A DNA stretch of 64,000 nt from JAAZIN01 sp964441025 (lineage in GTDB: Bacteria; Bacillota; Dethiobacteria; DTU022), in contig CAYTXG010000001.1 of the NCBI GenBank assembly GCA_964441025.1, forward strand, positions 158,444 through 222,443, written 5' to 3'. A program made the translations under genes and the position numbers. Within the stretch, counting starts at the first letter, position 1. Each line of letters begins with the position of its first letter. Under the pieces are notes generated by a model. The model searched no databases and was not told the DNA's origin. It worked only from the letters and a program-made list of their open reading frames with translations. Positions 16,928 to 24,900 of this stretch are shown piece by piece.

Positions 16928-16948
16928 AGCCGTCACGCGGCTTTTTTG
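16928..16948 (+). terminator. Terminator-like hairpin just before the DMT transporter
   Basis: AGCCG-TCACG-CGGCT followed by six Ts. Its position only about 27 bases before the transporter start is odd for a simple terminator and would fit attenuation or insulation from the palindrome upstream. Confidence 0.65.
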
Positions 16949-16974
16949 ATGTATAGCAGAGGGGGGATGTATGT

Positions 16975-17919
16975 TTGAGCGGTACAAAAAGAATGGCCTT
17001 ACTGTCCTATATCACTGTCTGCATCGTCTGGGGTTCTACCTACCTGGCCATAAGGGTCGGGGTCAGTGATATGCCGTTTATGCTTTTTGCAGGGGTGCGT
17101 TTCACAGTGGCGGGCCTGCTGATCATTTTGTATTCCAGGATAAAAGGGTGGGCTTTTCCCCCCACCCGCAGGGATGTTGGCTCCACGGTTCTGGCCGGCC
17201 TGATGCTGCTCTTTGTCAGCAATAGCTTGATCTGTTGGGCGGAGCAATGGCTGGATTCAGGCCTGACAGCGTTGCTGATTGCCGCCACCCCCCTGTTCAT
17301 GGCAGCGCTGGAATTTTTCCTGCCGCAGGCGAAAGGCATCGGGTGGCCTGGCTGGTGCGGCCTGGCCATCGGTTTTAGCGGCGTGGCGCTGTTGATCGGC
17401 CCGGGCTTTCGCCTGGCTGACAACAACCACATTCTGCCGGCCATGCTGGCCGTTCTCCTGGCGGCGCTGTGCTGGGCTGCCGGTTCGATATTTTTGCAGC
17501 GGCGGGCGGTGGGCGGGGATATGATGCCGGCGGTGGGGCTGCAGATGCTCAGCGCCGGTGTGTCCTTCCTGCTGCTGGCCGTTCTTACCGGCAATTTTTC
17601 GCTGGCCGGGGCCACGGTGAGGGGCTTTGCCGCCCTGGCTTACCTGATATTTTTCGGCTCTATCCTGGCCTACAGCGCTTTTATATACATGATAAAATCC
17701 TATCCAGCCGCCAAGGCGGGCACCTACGCCTATATCAACCCCATTGTGGCGGTGCTGCTGGGCGCCCTGATTTTAAAGGAAGAGATTGCTCCGCGCACCA
17801 TCCTGGCCTCCGCGGTGATTCTGGGCGGGGTAATACTGGTCCAGGCGGCAAAGGTCAGGGTAAAACCCTCCCCTTCGGGCAGGCAGGCGGAAACAATAGA
17901 TGAACCGGGCGGGTTATAA
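16975..17919 (+). CDS. EamA/DMT family transporter
   Basis: A 314-residue inner-membrane protein with about ten hydrophobic helices arranged as two EamA repeats (roughly residues 10-140 and 150-295). The opening WGSTYLAIRVG and the SNSLICWAEQWL region are typical of YedA/RhaT-like drug/metabolite exporters. The TTG at 16975 is preceded by GGGGGG at 8 bases; an ATG at 16993 is the alternative. The substrate cannot be predicted. A palindrome and a terminator-like hairpin lie directly upstream, so leader-based control is possible. Confidence 0.87.
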   Translation: MSGTKRMALLSYITVCIVWGSTYLAIRVGVSDMPFMLFAGVRFTVAGLLIILYSRIKGWAFPPTRRDVGSTVLAGLMLLFVSNSLICWAEQWLDSGLTALLIAATPLFMAALEFFLPQAKGIGWPGWCGLAIGFSGVALLIGPGFRLADNNHILPAMLAVLLAALCWAAGSIFLQRRAVGGDMMPAVGLQMLSAGVSFLLLAVLTGNFSLAGATVRGFAALAYLIFFGSILAYSAFIYMIKSYPAAKAGTYAYINPIVAVLLGALILKEEIAPRTILASAVILGGVILVQAAKVRVKPSPSGRQAETIDEPGGL

Positions 17920-18095
17920 TTAACATCGCTATGAAAGCAAGGGTTTATCAACATAATGCCAATAAAAATCAAATAGCCCGATCTATCTGGATAATGTAAA
18001 CAACCTGGATGGGATGGCATAATTCCCATAAAATAACTGTCTGGAGCATCCTTAATGGGATGAAGTGTAAATAAATCATTGCGAAAAGAGGGATC

Positions 18096-18800
18096 CTAGG
18101 TAAAAAGCTGTTTTACAATGATGTCAAGGCCATCAAAGGCGGGCGAATTCAGCTGTGCATCGTGGTTGTAAACGCGGTAATCGGCGATGTCCCGCTCCTC
18201 GAAGGTGTAAATATAGACCTCTTCCGTGAGGGGGTTAACAATCCAATATTCCTTCACGCCGCCGGCCCGATAAAGATCGAGTTTTTTGATCATATCATGG
18301 CTGCGGCTGCTTTCGGACAGGACCTCAATTACGATGGCGGGGATGCCGCTGTAGCGGCCCTGATCATTTATATTTTCCAGATCGCAGATCACCACCACAT
18401 CCGGCTGTACTACATTGATCAGGTCACCGGTTTGAAGAAATACGTCAAAAGGGGCAACTACAGCCTTGCAAGGGCTTTTCTCCAGCCCTTCTTGCAGCTG
18501 GCTGACCAGCGCCACAACAATTCTTTGGTGCTGAAAGGAAGGGGAGGCCAAAAGAAATACTTCACCTTCGATGTACTCATAGTGCTCATCGCATTTGGAA
18601 ACAAAATCCAGGAATTCATCCAATGATAACCTCGGCTTGTTTTCGCCATAGGCAGTCCTTTCTTCAGCTGCGACAGGTGGTTCACAAGCCCCCAGGACTG
18701 CAACACGTATGCCGTTGCGGGTGATATATATCTCTTCATAATGCGCGTATTTCAGGTACGCCCCAAAATTGTTTTGCACCTCCGTGGATGTCACTTCCAA
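18096..18800 (-). CDS. Fusion of a Phd/YefM-type antitoxin domain to a Uma2-family endonuclease-like domain
   Basis: The first 40 residues (EVTSTEVQNNFGAYL ... IYITRNGIRVAVLG) match the DNA-binding and dimerisation fold of Phd/YefM antitoxins. From about residue 60 the protein is a Uma2 (DUF820) PD-(D/E)XK-type domain, with VQPDVVVICD, IVIEVLSESSRSHD and KKLDLYRAGGVKEYWIVNP giving the D-ExL-K pattern. Total length is 234 residues. The TTG start is placed 10 bases after AAGGAGG. A consensus promoter (18856-18884) and a palindrome ATTAGCTAAT lie directly upstream, where a Phd domain could repress its own gene. No separate toxin gene is adjacent. Cleavage activity is untested. Confidence 0.75.
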   Translation of the reverse strand: MEVTSTEVQNNFGAYLKYAHYEEIYITRNGIRVAVLGACEPPVAAEERTAYGENKPRLSLDEFLDFVSKCDEHYEYIEGEVFLLASPSFQHQRIVVALVSQLQEGLEKSPCKAVVAPFDVFLQTGDLINVVQPDVVVICDLENINDQGRYSGIPAIVIEVLSESSRSHDMIKKLDLYRAGGVKEYWIVNPLTEEVYIYTFEERDIADYRVYNHDAQLNSPAFDGLDIIVKQLFT

Positions 18801-18836
18801 TTCTCATTCGCCTCCTTATTAGCCAGGATGTTATAT

Positions 18837-18884
18837 ATTAGCTAATTATGTACCGATTATATATGGCAGGCGATTTACTGTCAA
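18837..18884 (-). promoter_or_regulatory. Consensus promoter with palindromic operator candidate
   Basis: On the minus strand TTGACA (18884-18879), 17 bases, then TATAAT (18861-18856): a perfect sigma-A promoter. The 10-bp palindrome ATTAGCTAAT (18837-18846) follows the -10 immediately and is a natural operator position for the Phd-like domain of the gene it drives. Confidence 0.75.
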
Positions 18885-19003
18885 TTGCGCGCAATCGCTC
18901 ACGTATAATCTTTCCTAAGGGGATCGGCTCACTCATGATAAAATCTTACCGGGGGGTACGATCATTCCGCGGGCCTCAGGTGCGGCCGGGGCCCGCCGCC
19001 GGT

Positions 19004-19032
19004 AAAAAAAGAGGCCCGCAATTGCGGGGCCT
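19004..19032 (-). terminator. Intrinsic terminator of the hisF-pdxS unit
   Basis: Read leftward, GAGGCCCCGCAA and TTGCGGGCCTC form a long stem with one bulge, followed by seven Ts (19010-19004). It lies about 35 bases after the pdxS stop. Confidence 0.85.
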
Positions 19033-19064
19033 CCTCTACTGTTTTTAACTGCAGCCGCTGTAGT

Positions 19065-19949
19065 CTAGTTCCCCCGCTCTTGCATCCGCTCCGCTTCGCT
19101 CAGCGCGGAAATCTCCAGGCCGCGCATGGCTTCGCCAAGCCCCTTTGAAACCTTGAGCAGGACTGCCGGGTCGTTAAAATGCGCTGTTGCCTGGACAATG
19201 GCATCGGCCCGGGCCTGGGGGTTTTCGGATTTGAAGATGCCCGAACCTACAAAGATTCCATCTGCGCCCAGCTGCATCATCAATGCGGCATCAGCAGGTG
19301 TGGCAATACCGCCGGCGGCGTAATTAAGCACCGGAAGCCCTTTTTCCTCCCTGAGCAGCCTGAGCAGCCCCGGCGCCGCCTTCATCTCCTTGGCCATGTC
19401 GGAAAGCTCATCTTCGGGGGCATGGAGCACCCGGCGCAGCCCCTCCATAACCCTGCGCATATGGCGCACCGCCTCCACAACATTGCCTGTCCCCGGCTCG
19501 CCCTTGGTCCGCAGCATGGCCGCTCCTTCGGCCAGCCGCCGCAGCGCTTCGCCGAGATCCCTGGCGCCGCAGACAAAGGGGGTTTTGAAAGCATGCTTGT
19601 CGATATGGTAGCGCTCGTCCGCCGGTGTCAGCACTTCGCTTTCATCGATAAAATCAACATCAAGCGCCTCCAGTATCCGGGCCTCCATAAAATGACCGAT
19701 CCGTACCTTGGCCATTACCGGGATGTCCACTGCCTCCATGATCCGGAGGACCATTTCCGGATCCGCCATCCGGGCCACTCCTCCCGAAGCCCGGATATCG
19801 GCCGGGACCCTTTCCAGGGCCATAACTGCCACAGCCCCCGCCTTCTCAGCAATTTTTGCCTGTTCCACGGTGGTGACATCCATGATAACGCCGCCCCGCT
19901 TGATCTGGGAGGGGGTGTGTCTGATGCAACTGCTATTTTGCTTCTCCAT
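19065..19949 (-). CDS. pdxS: Pyridoxal 5'-phosphate synthase lyase subunit
   Basis: Builds PLP from ribose 5-phosphate, glyceraldehyde 3-phosphate and ammonia. Length is 294 residues. The catalytic Asp of GGVIMDV, the Schiff-base Lys in IPVMAKVRIGHF and the second Lys in MLRTKGEPGTGN are all intact. The ATG follows AGGAGGAG. In most bacteria pdxT, the glutaminase that feeds it ammonia, is the next gene; here the stop is followed only by a terminator, and the upstream neighbour is hisF. A distant pdxT or use of free ammonia must be assumed. Confidence 0.95.
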   Translation of the reverse strand: MEKQNSSCIRHTPSQIKRGGVIMDVTTVEQAKIAEKAGAVAVMALERVPADIRASGGVARMADPEMVLRIMEAVDIPVMAKVRIGHFMEARILEALDVDFIDESEVLTPADERYHIDKHAFKTPFVCGARDLGEALRRLAEGAAMLRTKGEPGTGNVVEAVRHMRRVMEGLRRVLHAPEDELSDMAKEMKAAPGLLRLLREEKGLPVLNYAAGGIATPADAALMMQLGADGIFVGSGIFKSENPQARADAIVQATAHFNDPAVLLKVSKGLGEAMRGLEISALSEAERMQERGN

Positions 19950-19967
19950 GTCCCAGTCTCCTCCTGG

Positions 19968-20771
19968 TTAAATTGTTCTACCGTTTCTGTTCGCTCCACG
20001 AACCGGCAGGCTCCTCGCCTTGAGAAATCTCTTGATCTCACCGATGGAGCAGCGGTCCTGGTGCAGCATCGAGGCTATAAGGACTGCATCTGCTCCCCCT
20101 TCGGCAAGGGCCTTGTAAAGATGCTCCAGGGTGCCCGCCCCGCCGGAGGCGATTACGGGGATGGAAAGGCCGCCGGTAACCATTTTCAACAGGGCCAGGT
20201 CGTAGCCCTCCCCCGTTCCGTCCGCATCCATGGACGTAAGCAGGATCTCGCCTGCGCCCAATTGCTCGGCCTCGCGGGCCCAAAGAGCGGCATCCCGGCC
20301 CGTCGGCTGCCGGCCGCCCCTGCTGTATACCTCCCAACGAGGCTCCGATCCCCCGTTGTCCGGAGGGGATCTGCGGGTGTCGATGGCCACTACTATGCGG
20401 CTGCTCCCAAAAAGCCTGGCGCCTTCTGCAAGGAGCGCAGGGTTTTCCAGGGCGGCGCTCCCGATGGAGACCTTGGTCGCGCCCCATTGCAGCATCTCCT
20501 CCATTACTGCCGTCCGGTCAATCCCGCCCCCCACAGTGACAGGGAGTCCCGGCGCCGCCGTCGTAATGCTTTCAACCAGTTTTAAAGTAAGCCGACGGTT
20601 TTTCCCCAGGGCGGCGATGTCGAGTAAAAAAAGCTCATCAGCCCCCTCCCGGGCATACAGCGCAGCTCGCTCAATGGGGTCTCCGGCATCCTGCAGGTTG
20701 GAAAACTGCACCCCTTTAACGATGCGTCCTTCGTGCAGGTCTAGACAGGGTATAATTCTGTGATGATGCAT
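19968..20771 (-). CDS. hisF: Imidazole glycerol phosphate synthase cyclase subunit
   Basis: A (beta/alpha)8 barrel of 267 residues that makes IGP and AICAR from PRFAR in histidine synthesis. Both catalytic aspartates are present: one in RIIPCLDLHEGR near the N-terminus and one in IVVAIDTRR. The phosphate-binding VTVGGGI and VIASGGAG motifs are also seen. The ATG at 20771 has GGAG 6 bases away and gives the usual N-terminus; an ATG four codons upstream overlaps the site. The partner glutaminase hisH is not adjacent. The gene lies 18 bases before pdxS, and both are ammonia-using lyase/cyclase partners lacking their glutaminases. Confidence 0.92.
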   Translation of the reverse strand: MHHHRIIPCLDLHEGRIVKGVQFSNLQDAGDPIERAALYAREGADELFLLDIAALGKNRRLTLKLVESITTAAPGLPVTVGGGIDRTAVMEEMLQWGATKVSIGSAALENPALLAEGARLFGSSRIVVAIDTRRSPPDNGGSEPRWEVYSRGGRQPTGRDAALWAREAEQLGAGEILLTSMDADGTGEGYDLALLKMVTGGLSIPVIASGGAGTLEHLYKALAEGGADAVLIASMLHQDRCSIGEIKRFLKARSLPVRGANRNGRTI

Positions 20772-20906
20772 GTACGGCTCCATCGCTCCCGGCAGCGTTT
20801 CTTGAAAAACAAAACGGTGCTCATTTGCACATTGATCTTACCAAAATAATTAATACGCCGCAAGCCCGCGCGCTTCGATTCTTTCCGCGGAGATCATATC
20901 ATCAAA

Positions 20907-20942
20907 GGGCCCGCCTCCCTGTTGCCCCGGGGAGACGGGCCC
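20907..20942 (-). terminator. GC-rich hairpin after the deacetylase gene
   Basis: GGGCCCG (20907-20913) pairs with CGGGCCC (20936-20942), extended by CTCCC/GGGAG inside. It lies about 80 bases after the end of the deacetylase on the minus strand; the following T-run is short there, while a T7 run follows at some distance on the plus strand. Confidence 0.5.
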
Positions 20943-21021
20943 GCGCTGTGGGACTTTTTTTCTTAACCTGGAGGGCTGTGCATTGCGGCGGCGGTTCTGC
21001 CGCCGCTCATGCCGGCAGCTG

Positions 21022-21807
21022 TCATCTTTTTTTGATCTGGGCGCCGCTGTTGGGATCAATATAATAGCTGTCCTTGTAGATTAGTTCGGAAATGGGAACA
21101 ATCTCGTAGCCGTGCTTGTGAAAGTAGTCGATGATTCCGGGAAGGGCGTCAGCGGTGTAAAGGCCGTTGTTATGCATCAGGATAATCGCTCCCTTGTGCG
21201 CCCGGCTGGTGACCCGCTCCAGGATCTCCTCTTCGGTCAGGTTTTGCCAATCCAGGGAATCTATGCTCCACTGAATGGTTTTGTAGCCCAGTCCTTCGGC
21301 CGCCTCGATCACCTGGTTGCTGTATTCACCGAAGGGAGGGCGGAAAAGGGTGGTTTTTTGCCCCGACACCTCTTTGATCAGCTGCTCGACCTTTTCGATC
21401 TCCGTCCTGATCTCCTCACCTGTCAGGCTGTTCAGATGGGGATGGGTGAGGGTATGGTTTCCAATTTCATGGCCTGCTCCGGCAATGAGCCTGACATATT
21501 CGGGGTATGCCTCGACCCAGAAACCGGTCAAAAAGAAAGTAGTCTTTATCTCCTTCTCTTTTAAAAGCTCGAGGATTTTTTCAGTGCGCTCCGCCCCCCA
21601 GCTGGCGTCGAAGGAAAGGGCCACTTTCTTTTCATCCGTCTCTACATAATAGATGGGGACAAGCCGTTCGCCCGGGCTTACCACCGCCGCCAGCCTTCCC
21701 GGTATATTGAGCAGGGAAGATAGAAGCAGAATCAACGCCACCAGGCACAGCCCGGCAATCAGCCTGATCCGCTCTTTTCTAATCAGCACAGTGACAAACA
21801 AGAACAT
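21022..21807 (-). CDS. NodB-type polysaccharide deacetylase, membrane anchored (PdaB-like)
   Basis: Removes acetyl groups from peptidoglycan or a related glycan outside the membrane. An N-terminal helix (LIAGLCLVALILLLSSLL) anchors it. The NodB signature is complete: ALSFDASWG at the first motif (second Asp replaced by Ala), GHEIGNHTLTHPHL for the zinc histidines, then RPPFGEYS and the late LMHNNG motif. Length and layout are close to the PdaB/CDA1 group linked to spore formation. The start is uncertain: ATG at 21807 follows AGGGGGG, and the frame is open to a GTG at 21855 with a poorly spaced GAGGAG. It is divergent from hisC. Confidence 0.88.
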   Translation of the reverse strand: MFLFVTVLIRKERIRLIAGLCLVALILLLSSLLNIPGRLAAVVSPGERLVPIYYVETDEKKVALSFDASWGAERTEKILELLKEKEIKTTFFLTGFWVEAYPEYVRLIAGAGHEIGNHTLTHPHLNSLTGEEIRTEIEKVEQLIKEVSGQKTTLFRPPFGEYSNQVIEAAEGLGYKTIQWSIDSLDWQNLTEEEILERVTSRAHKGAIILMHNNGLYTADALPGIIDYFHKHGYEIVPISELIYKDSYYIDPNSGAQIKKR

Positions 21808-21850
21808 CACCCCCCTAATCGATATGCCTCCGCAAAAAGCTTTATGCTTC

Positions 21851-21879
21851 TTCACTGCTCCTCACTTTTCGGCTATAAT
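21851..21879 (+). promoter_or_regulatory. Promoter candidate for hisC
   Basis: TTCACT (21851-21856), 17 bases, then a perfect TATAAT (21874-21879). Transcription would begin about 30 bases before the hisC ATG, which has GGAGG in front. Confidence 0.6.
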
Positions 21880-21915
21880 AGATGAAAATGTATACTGCTG
21901 GAGGAAAGAGACGAG

Positions 21916-23022
21916 ATGAAGGGACCCGCCATACGCCGCTGCCTGGAGATGATCAAGCCATACGAACCGGGGAAACCCGTTGACGAGGTAAAACGGGAGC
22001 TCGGGTTGAGCGATGTGGTCAAGCTTGCTTCAAATGAGAATCCGCTGGGGCCATCACCGGCGGCGCAGAGAGCCGTTGCAGAGCTGCTGGGGGGGCTGCA
22101 CTTTTACCCTGATGGAAGCTGTTATCGGCTAAAAGCGGCCCTGGCAAAAAAATTCGGCGTCGGCCCGGAAGAACTGATCATCGGCAACGGGACCGATGAG
22201 CTGCTGGCTCTGTTAACACTGGCCTATATCAATCCCGGCGATGAGGCTGTTATGGCCCGGCCCACCTTTTCCGAGTATGAATTTGCCCTGCGGCTGATGG
22301 GGGGGATCCCCCGGCCCGTTCCCCTGCTGACAGGCGATGAGTTCAGCTATGATTTCGGGGCATTTATCGCCGCTGTCAATGAGCGTACCCGGATGCTTTT
22401 CATCTGCAGCCCCAACAATCCCACGGGAACGATTGTCCGGCGCGAACTGCTGGAAAAATTCCTGGCGTCGCTGCCGTCGTCTGTACTTGTTGTGCTTGAT
22501 CATGCATATGTTGAATATGTTTCCGATCCCGCACACCCCGACGGCCTTGATTACATCAGGCAGGGCCGGCCCCTTGTGGTCCTAAGAACTTTTTCCAAAA
22601 TATACGGCCTGGCCGGTCTGCGGGTAGGTTACGGCATCGCTCCGGCCCCGGTGATTGCCGATCTGAACCGGGTCAGGGAGCCTTTCAATGTAAATGCCGC
22701 GGCCCAGGTTGCTGCCCTGGCTGCCCTGGAAGACGGCGACCACCTGCTCCTCAGCTGGGATGTTGCCGAAAAGGGCAGGAGGCAGCTGGCGGCGGGACTG
22801 GAGCGGATGGGTTTTCAAGCGGTGCCCACTGAGGCCAACTTTTGCTTTGTTGATCTGAAAACCGATTCGAGGCGCGTTTTCAAGGCTTTGCTTGAGCGCG
22901 GGGTTATTGTGCGCAGCGGGGATATTTTCGGATACCCCACTTATATCAGGGTTACCTGCGGCACTGAAGAGCAGAACCATCGCTTTCTCACCGCCCTTGG
23001 GGAAGTGCTCAAGGGCCGGTGA
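21916..23022 (+). CDS. hisC: Histidinol-phosphate aminotransferase
   Basis: PLP-dependent fold-type I aminotransferase of 368 residues acting late in histidine synthesis. Visible features are the N-terminal KLASNENPLGPSP, GNGTDELL for cofactor phosphate, CSPNNPTGT, and the Schiff-base Lys in RTFSKIYGLAGLRVGYG. The ATG follows GGAGG. hisF lies 2 kb away on the other strand, so the histidine genes here are scattered rather than in one operon. HisC-like enzymes can also serve aromatic amino acid synthesis. The stop codon lies within a perfect 24-bp palindrome. Confidence 0.92.
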   Translation: MKGPAIRRCLEMIKPYEPGKPVDEVKRELGLSDVVKLASNENPLGPSPAAQRAVAELLGGLHFYPDGSCYRLKAALAKKFGVGPEELIIGNGTDELLALLTLAYINPGDEAVMARPTFSEYEFALRLMGGIPRPVPLLTGDEFSYDFGAFIAAVNERTRMLFICSPNNPTGTIVRRELLEKFLASLPSSVLVVLDHAYVEYVSDPAHPDGLDYIRQGRPLVVLRTFSKIYGLAGLRVGYGIAPAPVIADLNRVREPFNVNAAAQVAALAALEDGDHLLLSWDVAEKGRRQLAAGLERMGFQAVPTEANFCFVDLKTDSRRVFKALLERGVIVRSGDIFGYPTYIRVTCGTEEQNHRFLTALGEVLKGR

Positions 23023-23042
23023 ATCCCGGCGCCGGGATTCAC
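23019..23042. repeat. Perfect 24-bp palindrome at the end of hisC
   Basis: GTGAATCCCGGC followed directly by its reverse complement GCCGGGATTCAC, with no loop bases. The hisC stop TGA (23020-23022) is inside it. No T-tract follows, so classical termination is unlikely on the plus strand. Confidence 0.6.
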
Positions 23043-23548
23043 CAACCGCCTGTGACGCCCCGGCTTCATTTCAAATAAATTAAACCCACATATTGCACCC
23101 TCCCAAAAGCACAACAGGGCAGCTCGCCCGGTTTTCTCATCCCTGGAAAACAAAAGATTTGAAAAATAGCTTGACGGGCGACTAAATAAAATTTATCTCC
23201 AAATTAGGACATTACAGGAAAACAATATCTTTAATCATCAAGGTATTAGCAGGGATCGCAGATAGAGCCGGTACCTATTAATATTAAAGGAGGAAGAGCG
23301 ATGTCTGTCATGGGACACCAGGGACGTACCTTTTTGTCCCACTTCTATTTTGGACGCACCTGCTATTATGCACTCCCCTTTTTGTTTCCTGAGTTTACGG
23401 TAAAAGCATTCTGCATAGGATTGTATGCTAACAGACTATATCCGGCTACATCCGTACCCGGCCTGTTGACAGGCAAAATCAGGTCTAAGCCCCCCCCCCG
23501 CTCACTATAATAGATTATAGCTGCGAATAGGCAAGGAGGAAAAGCCCT
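23043..23548. other. Intergenic region with an orphan ribosome binding site and start
   Basis: About 500 bases between hisC and ylbJ. At 23286-23295 there is a strong AAAGGAGGA site followed by ATG at 23301, but the frame runs at once into a hairpin repeat (23311-23341) and yields a 69-residue sequence that looks unlike a protein. This may be the start of a gene whose body has been lost. An isolated TTGACG lies at 23171. Otherwise nothing recognised. Confidence 0.45.
23311..23341. repeat. Hairpin repeat TGGGACA ... TGTCCCA
   Basis: A perfect 7-bp inverted repeat (23311-23317 and 23335-23341) surrounds a centre with CAGGGACGTACC. It belongs with the other GGGACG-type elements in the window and begins 10 bases after the orphan ATG. 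Confidence 0.65.
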
Positions 23549-24862
23549 TTGCGCCCGGTCATAACCGCTGCGGTAATATTGTTCTTCTTATATCTGCTTT
23601 ACCGCCTCAGGGATGAATTACCCCGTCAAAAAAAGCATCTTATGGCCTATCTCATCGCTTTTTGTGCAATATTTATCACTGTCTCCATGGTCCGTTTTCC
23701 CAAGGATGCCTACGAAGCTGCGCTGGCAGGGTTGCATATATGGTGGGATATAGTTTTTCCGGCCCTTCTGCCCTTCTTTGTCATATCGCAGATACTGATC
23801 GGGCTGGGCGTTGTGCACATGATGGGTGTGTTTCTGGAGCCGGTGATGCGTCCCCTGTTCAATGTCCCCGGGGCCGGTTCCTTTGTCATGGCCATGGGCC
23901 TGGCTTCGGGTTTTCCCATCGGAGCCGTCTTAACTGCTGATCTGCGCGCTCAGAATCTGTGCAATCGCGTGGAGGCTGAAAGGCTGCTCAGCTTCAGCAA
24001 TACCGCAGATCCCCTATTCATGATCGGGGCGGTAGCCGTGGGCATGCTCGGCTATCCCCAGGCCGGGCTGACCATTGTCCTGTCCCACTATCTTTCCAGC
24101 CTCACCCTGGGTTTGCTGATGCGATTTTACCGGCGCAAAGAGGCCGGTTTAGCTGAGCAGGCTCCACGGCGCGGATCGCTCATTGCCCGAGCGCTGCAGG
24201 CCCTTGTGCAGGCGCGGGAAAAAGACGGCCGCCCCTTCGGCAGGCTCATGGGAGAGGCAATCCAGAAATCGATCGAGACTCTTTTGCTGGTAGGCGGCTT
24301 TATCATTCTATTATCTGTGGTCATCCGCATACTCGACCTGATGGGGCTGGTAGGTTTCCTGGGCCGGGGCATCGGCTCACTGCTTGAACTGACAGGTCTC
24401 AGTCCGGCCCTTGCTGCACCCCTGGTCAGCGGTTTTTTTGAAATTGACCTGGGCTGCCAGGCCGTTGCCGATGCAGCCGGGGTTGCCATGGGGGAAAGAT
24501 TGATCGCCCTGGGCATGATCATTGCCTGGAGCGGTCTCTCGGTACATTGCCAGGTGGCCAGTATTATCTCGAAAACCGACCTGCGCATGGCCCCCTACCT
24601 GGCTGCCCGGGGCATCCATGCCTTCATAGCGGCAGGCTTCACAGCGCTGCTGATGGGCCCGGCAGGCGCCCTGTGCAGCGGTATTGTCCTGCCTGTTTTT
24701 CTTGAAACGGCGCCTTCGGGCAGCCTCTCCTTCTGGTGCTCCCGAACTATGTTCATGTTCAACCAGTTTCTGATCTTTCTCGGTTTCCTCACCCTGCTGG
24801 CTGCGGCCGTGTACATATTTCGCGCCCTGCGCAATCTTTTTTCCCATACCCGCAGATTTTAA
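23549..24862 (+). CDS. ylbJ: Sporulation integral membrane protein YlbJ
   Basis: A 437-residue polytopic membrane protein of the nucleoside-recognition (Gate domain) superfamily, required for spore cortex formation in Bacillus. It begins with a helix at residues 1-16 and has about ten further hydrophobic segments. Characteristic stretches are PALLPFFVISQILIGLG, GLASGFPIGAVLTADL and IIAWSGLSVHCQVASI. Length fits the family. Translation starts at TTG, 8 bases after AAGGAGGA. It converges with rsmD; the terminator of ylbJ overlaps the rsmD 3' end. This is one of several sporulation genes in the window. Confidence 0.9.
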   Translation: MRPVITAAVILFFLYLLYRLRDELPRQKKHLMAYLIAFCAIFITVSMVRFPKDAYEAALAGLHIWWDIVFPALLPFFVISQILIGLGVVHMMGVFLEPVMRPLFNVPGAGSFVMAMGLASGFPIGAVLTADLRAQNLCNRVEAERLLSFSNTADPLFMIGAVAVGMLGYPQAGLTIVLSHYLSSLTLGLLMRFYRRKEAGLAEQAPRRGSLIARALQALVQAREKDGRPFGRLMGEAIQKSIETLLLVGGFIILLSVVIRILDLMGLVGFLGRGIGSLLELTGLSPALAAPLVSGFFEIDLGCQAVADAAGVAMGERLIALGMIIAWSGLSVHCQVASIISKTDLRMAPYLAARGIHAFIAAGFTALLMGPAGALCSGIVLPVFLETAPSGSLSFWCSRTMFMFNQFLIFLGFLTLLAAAVYIFRALRNLFSHTRRF

Positions 24863-24873
24863 CGGGCTGCTGC

Positions 24874-24900
24874 GCCGGGTGCTATAATTCACCGGCTTTT
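24874..24900 (+). terminator. Terminator of ylbJ overlapping rsmD
   Basis: GCCGGGTG and CACCGGC form a stem with one bulge, followed by TTTT. It overlaps the last codons of the convergent rsmD. Confidence 0.6.
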
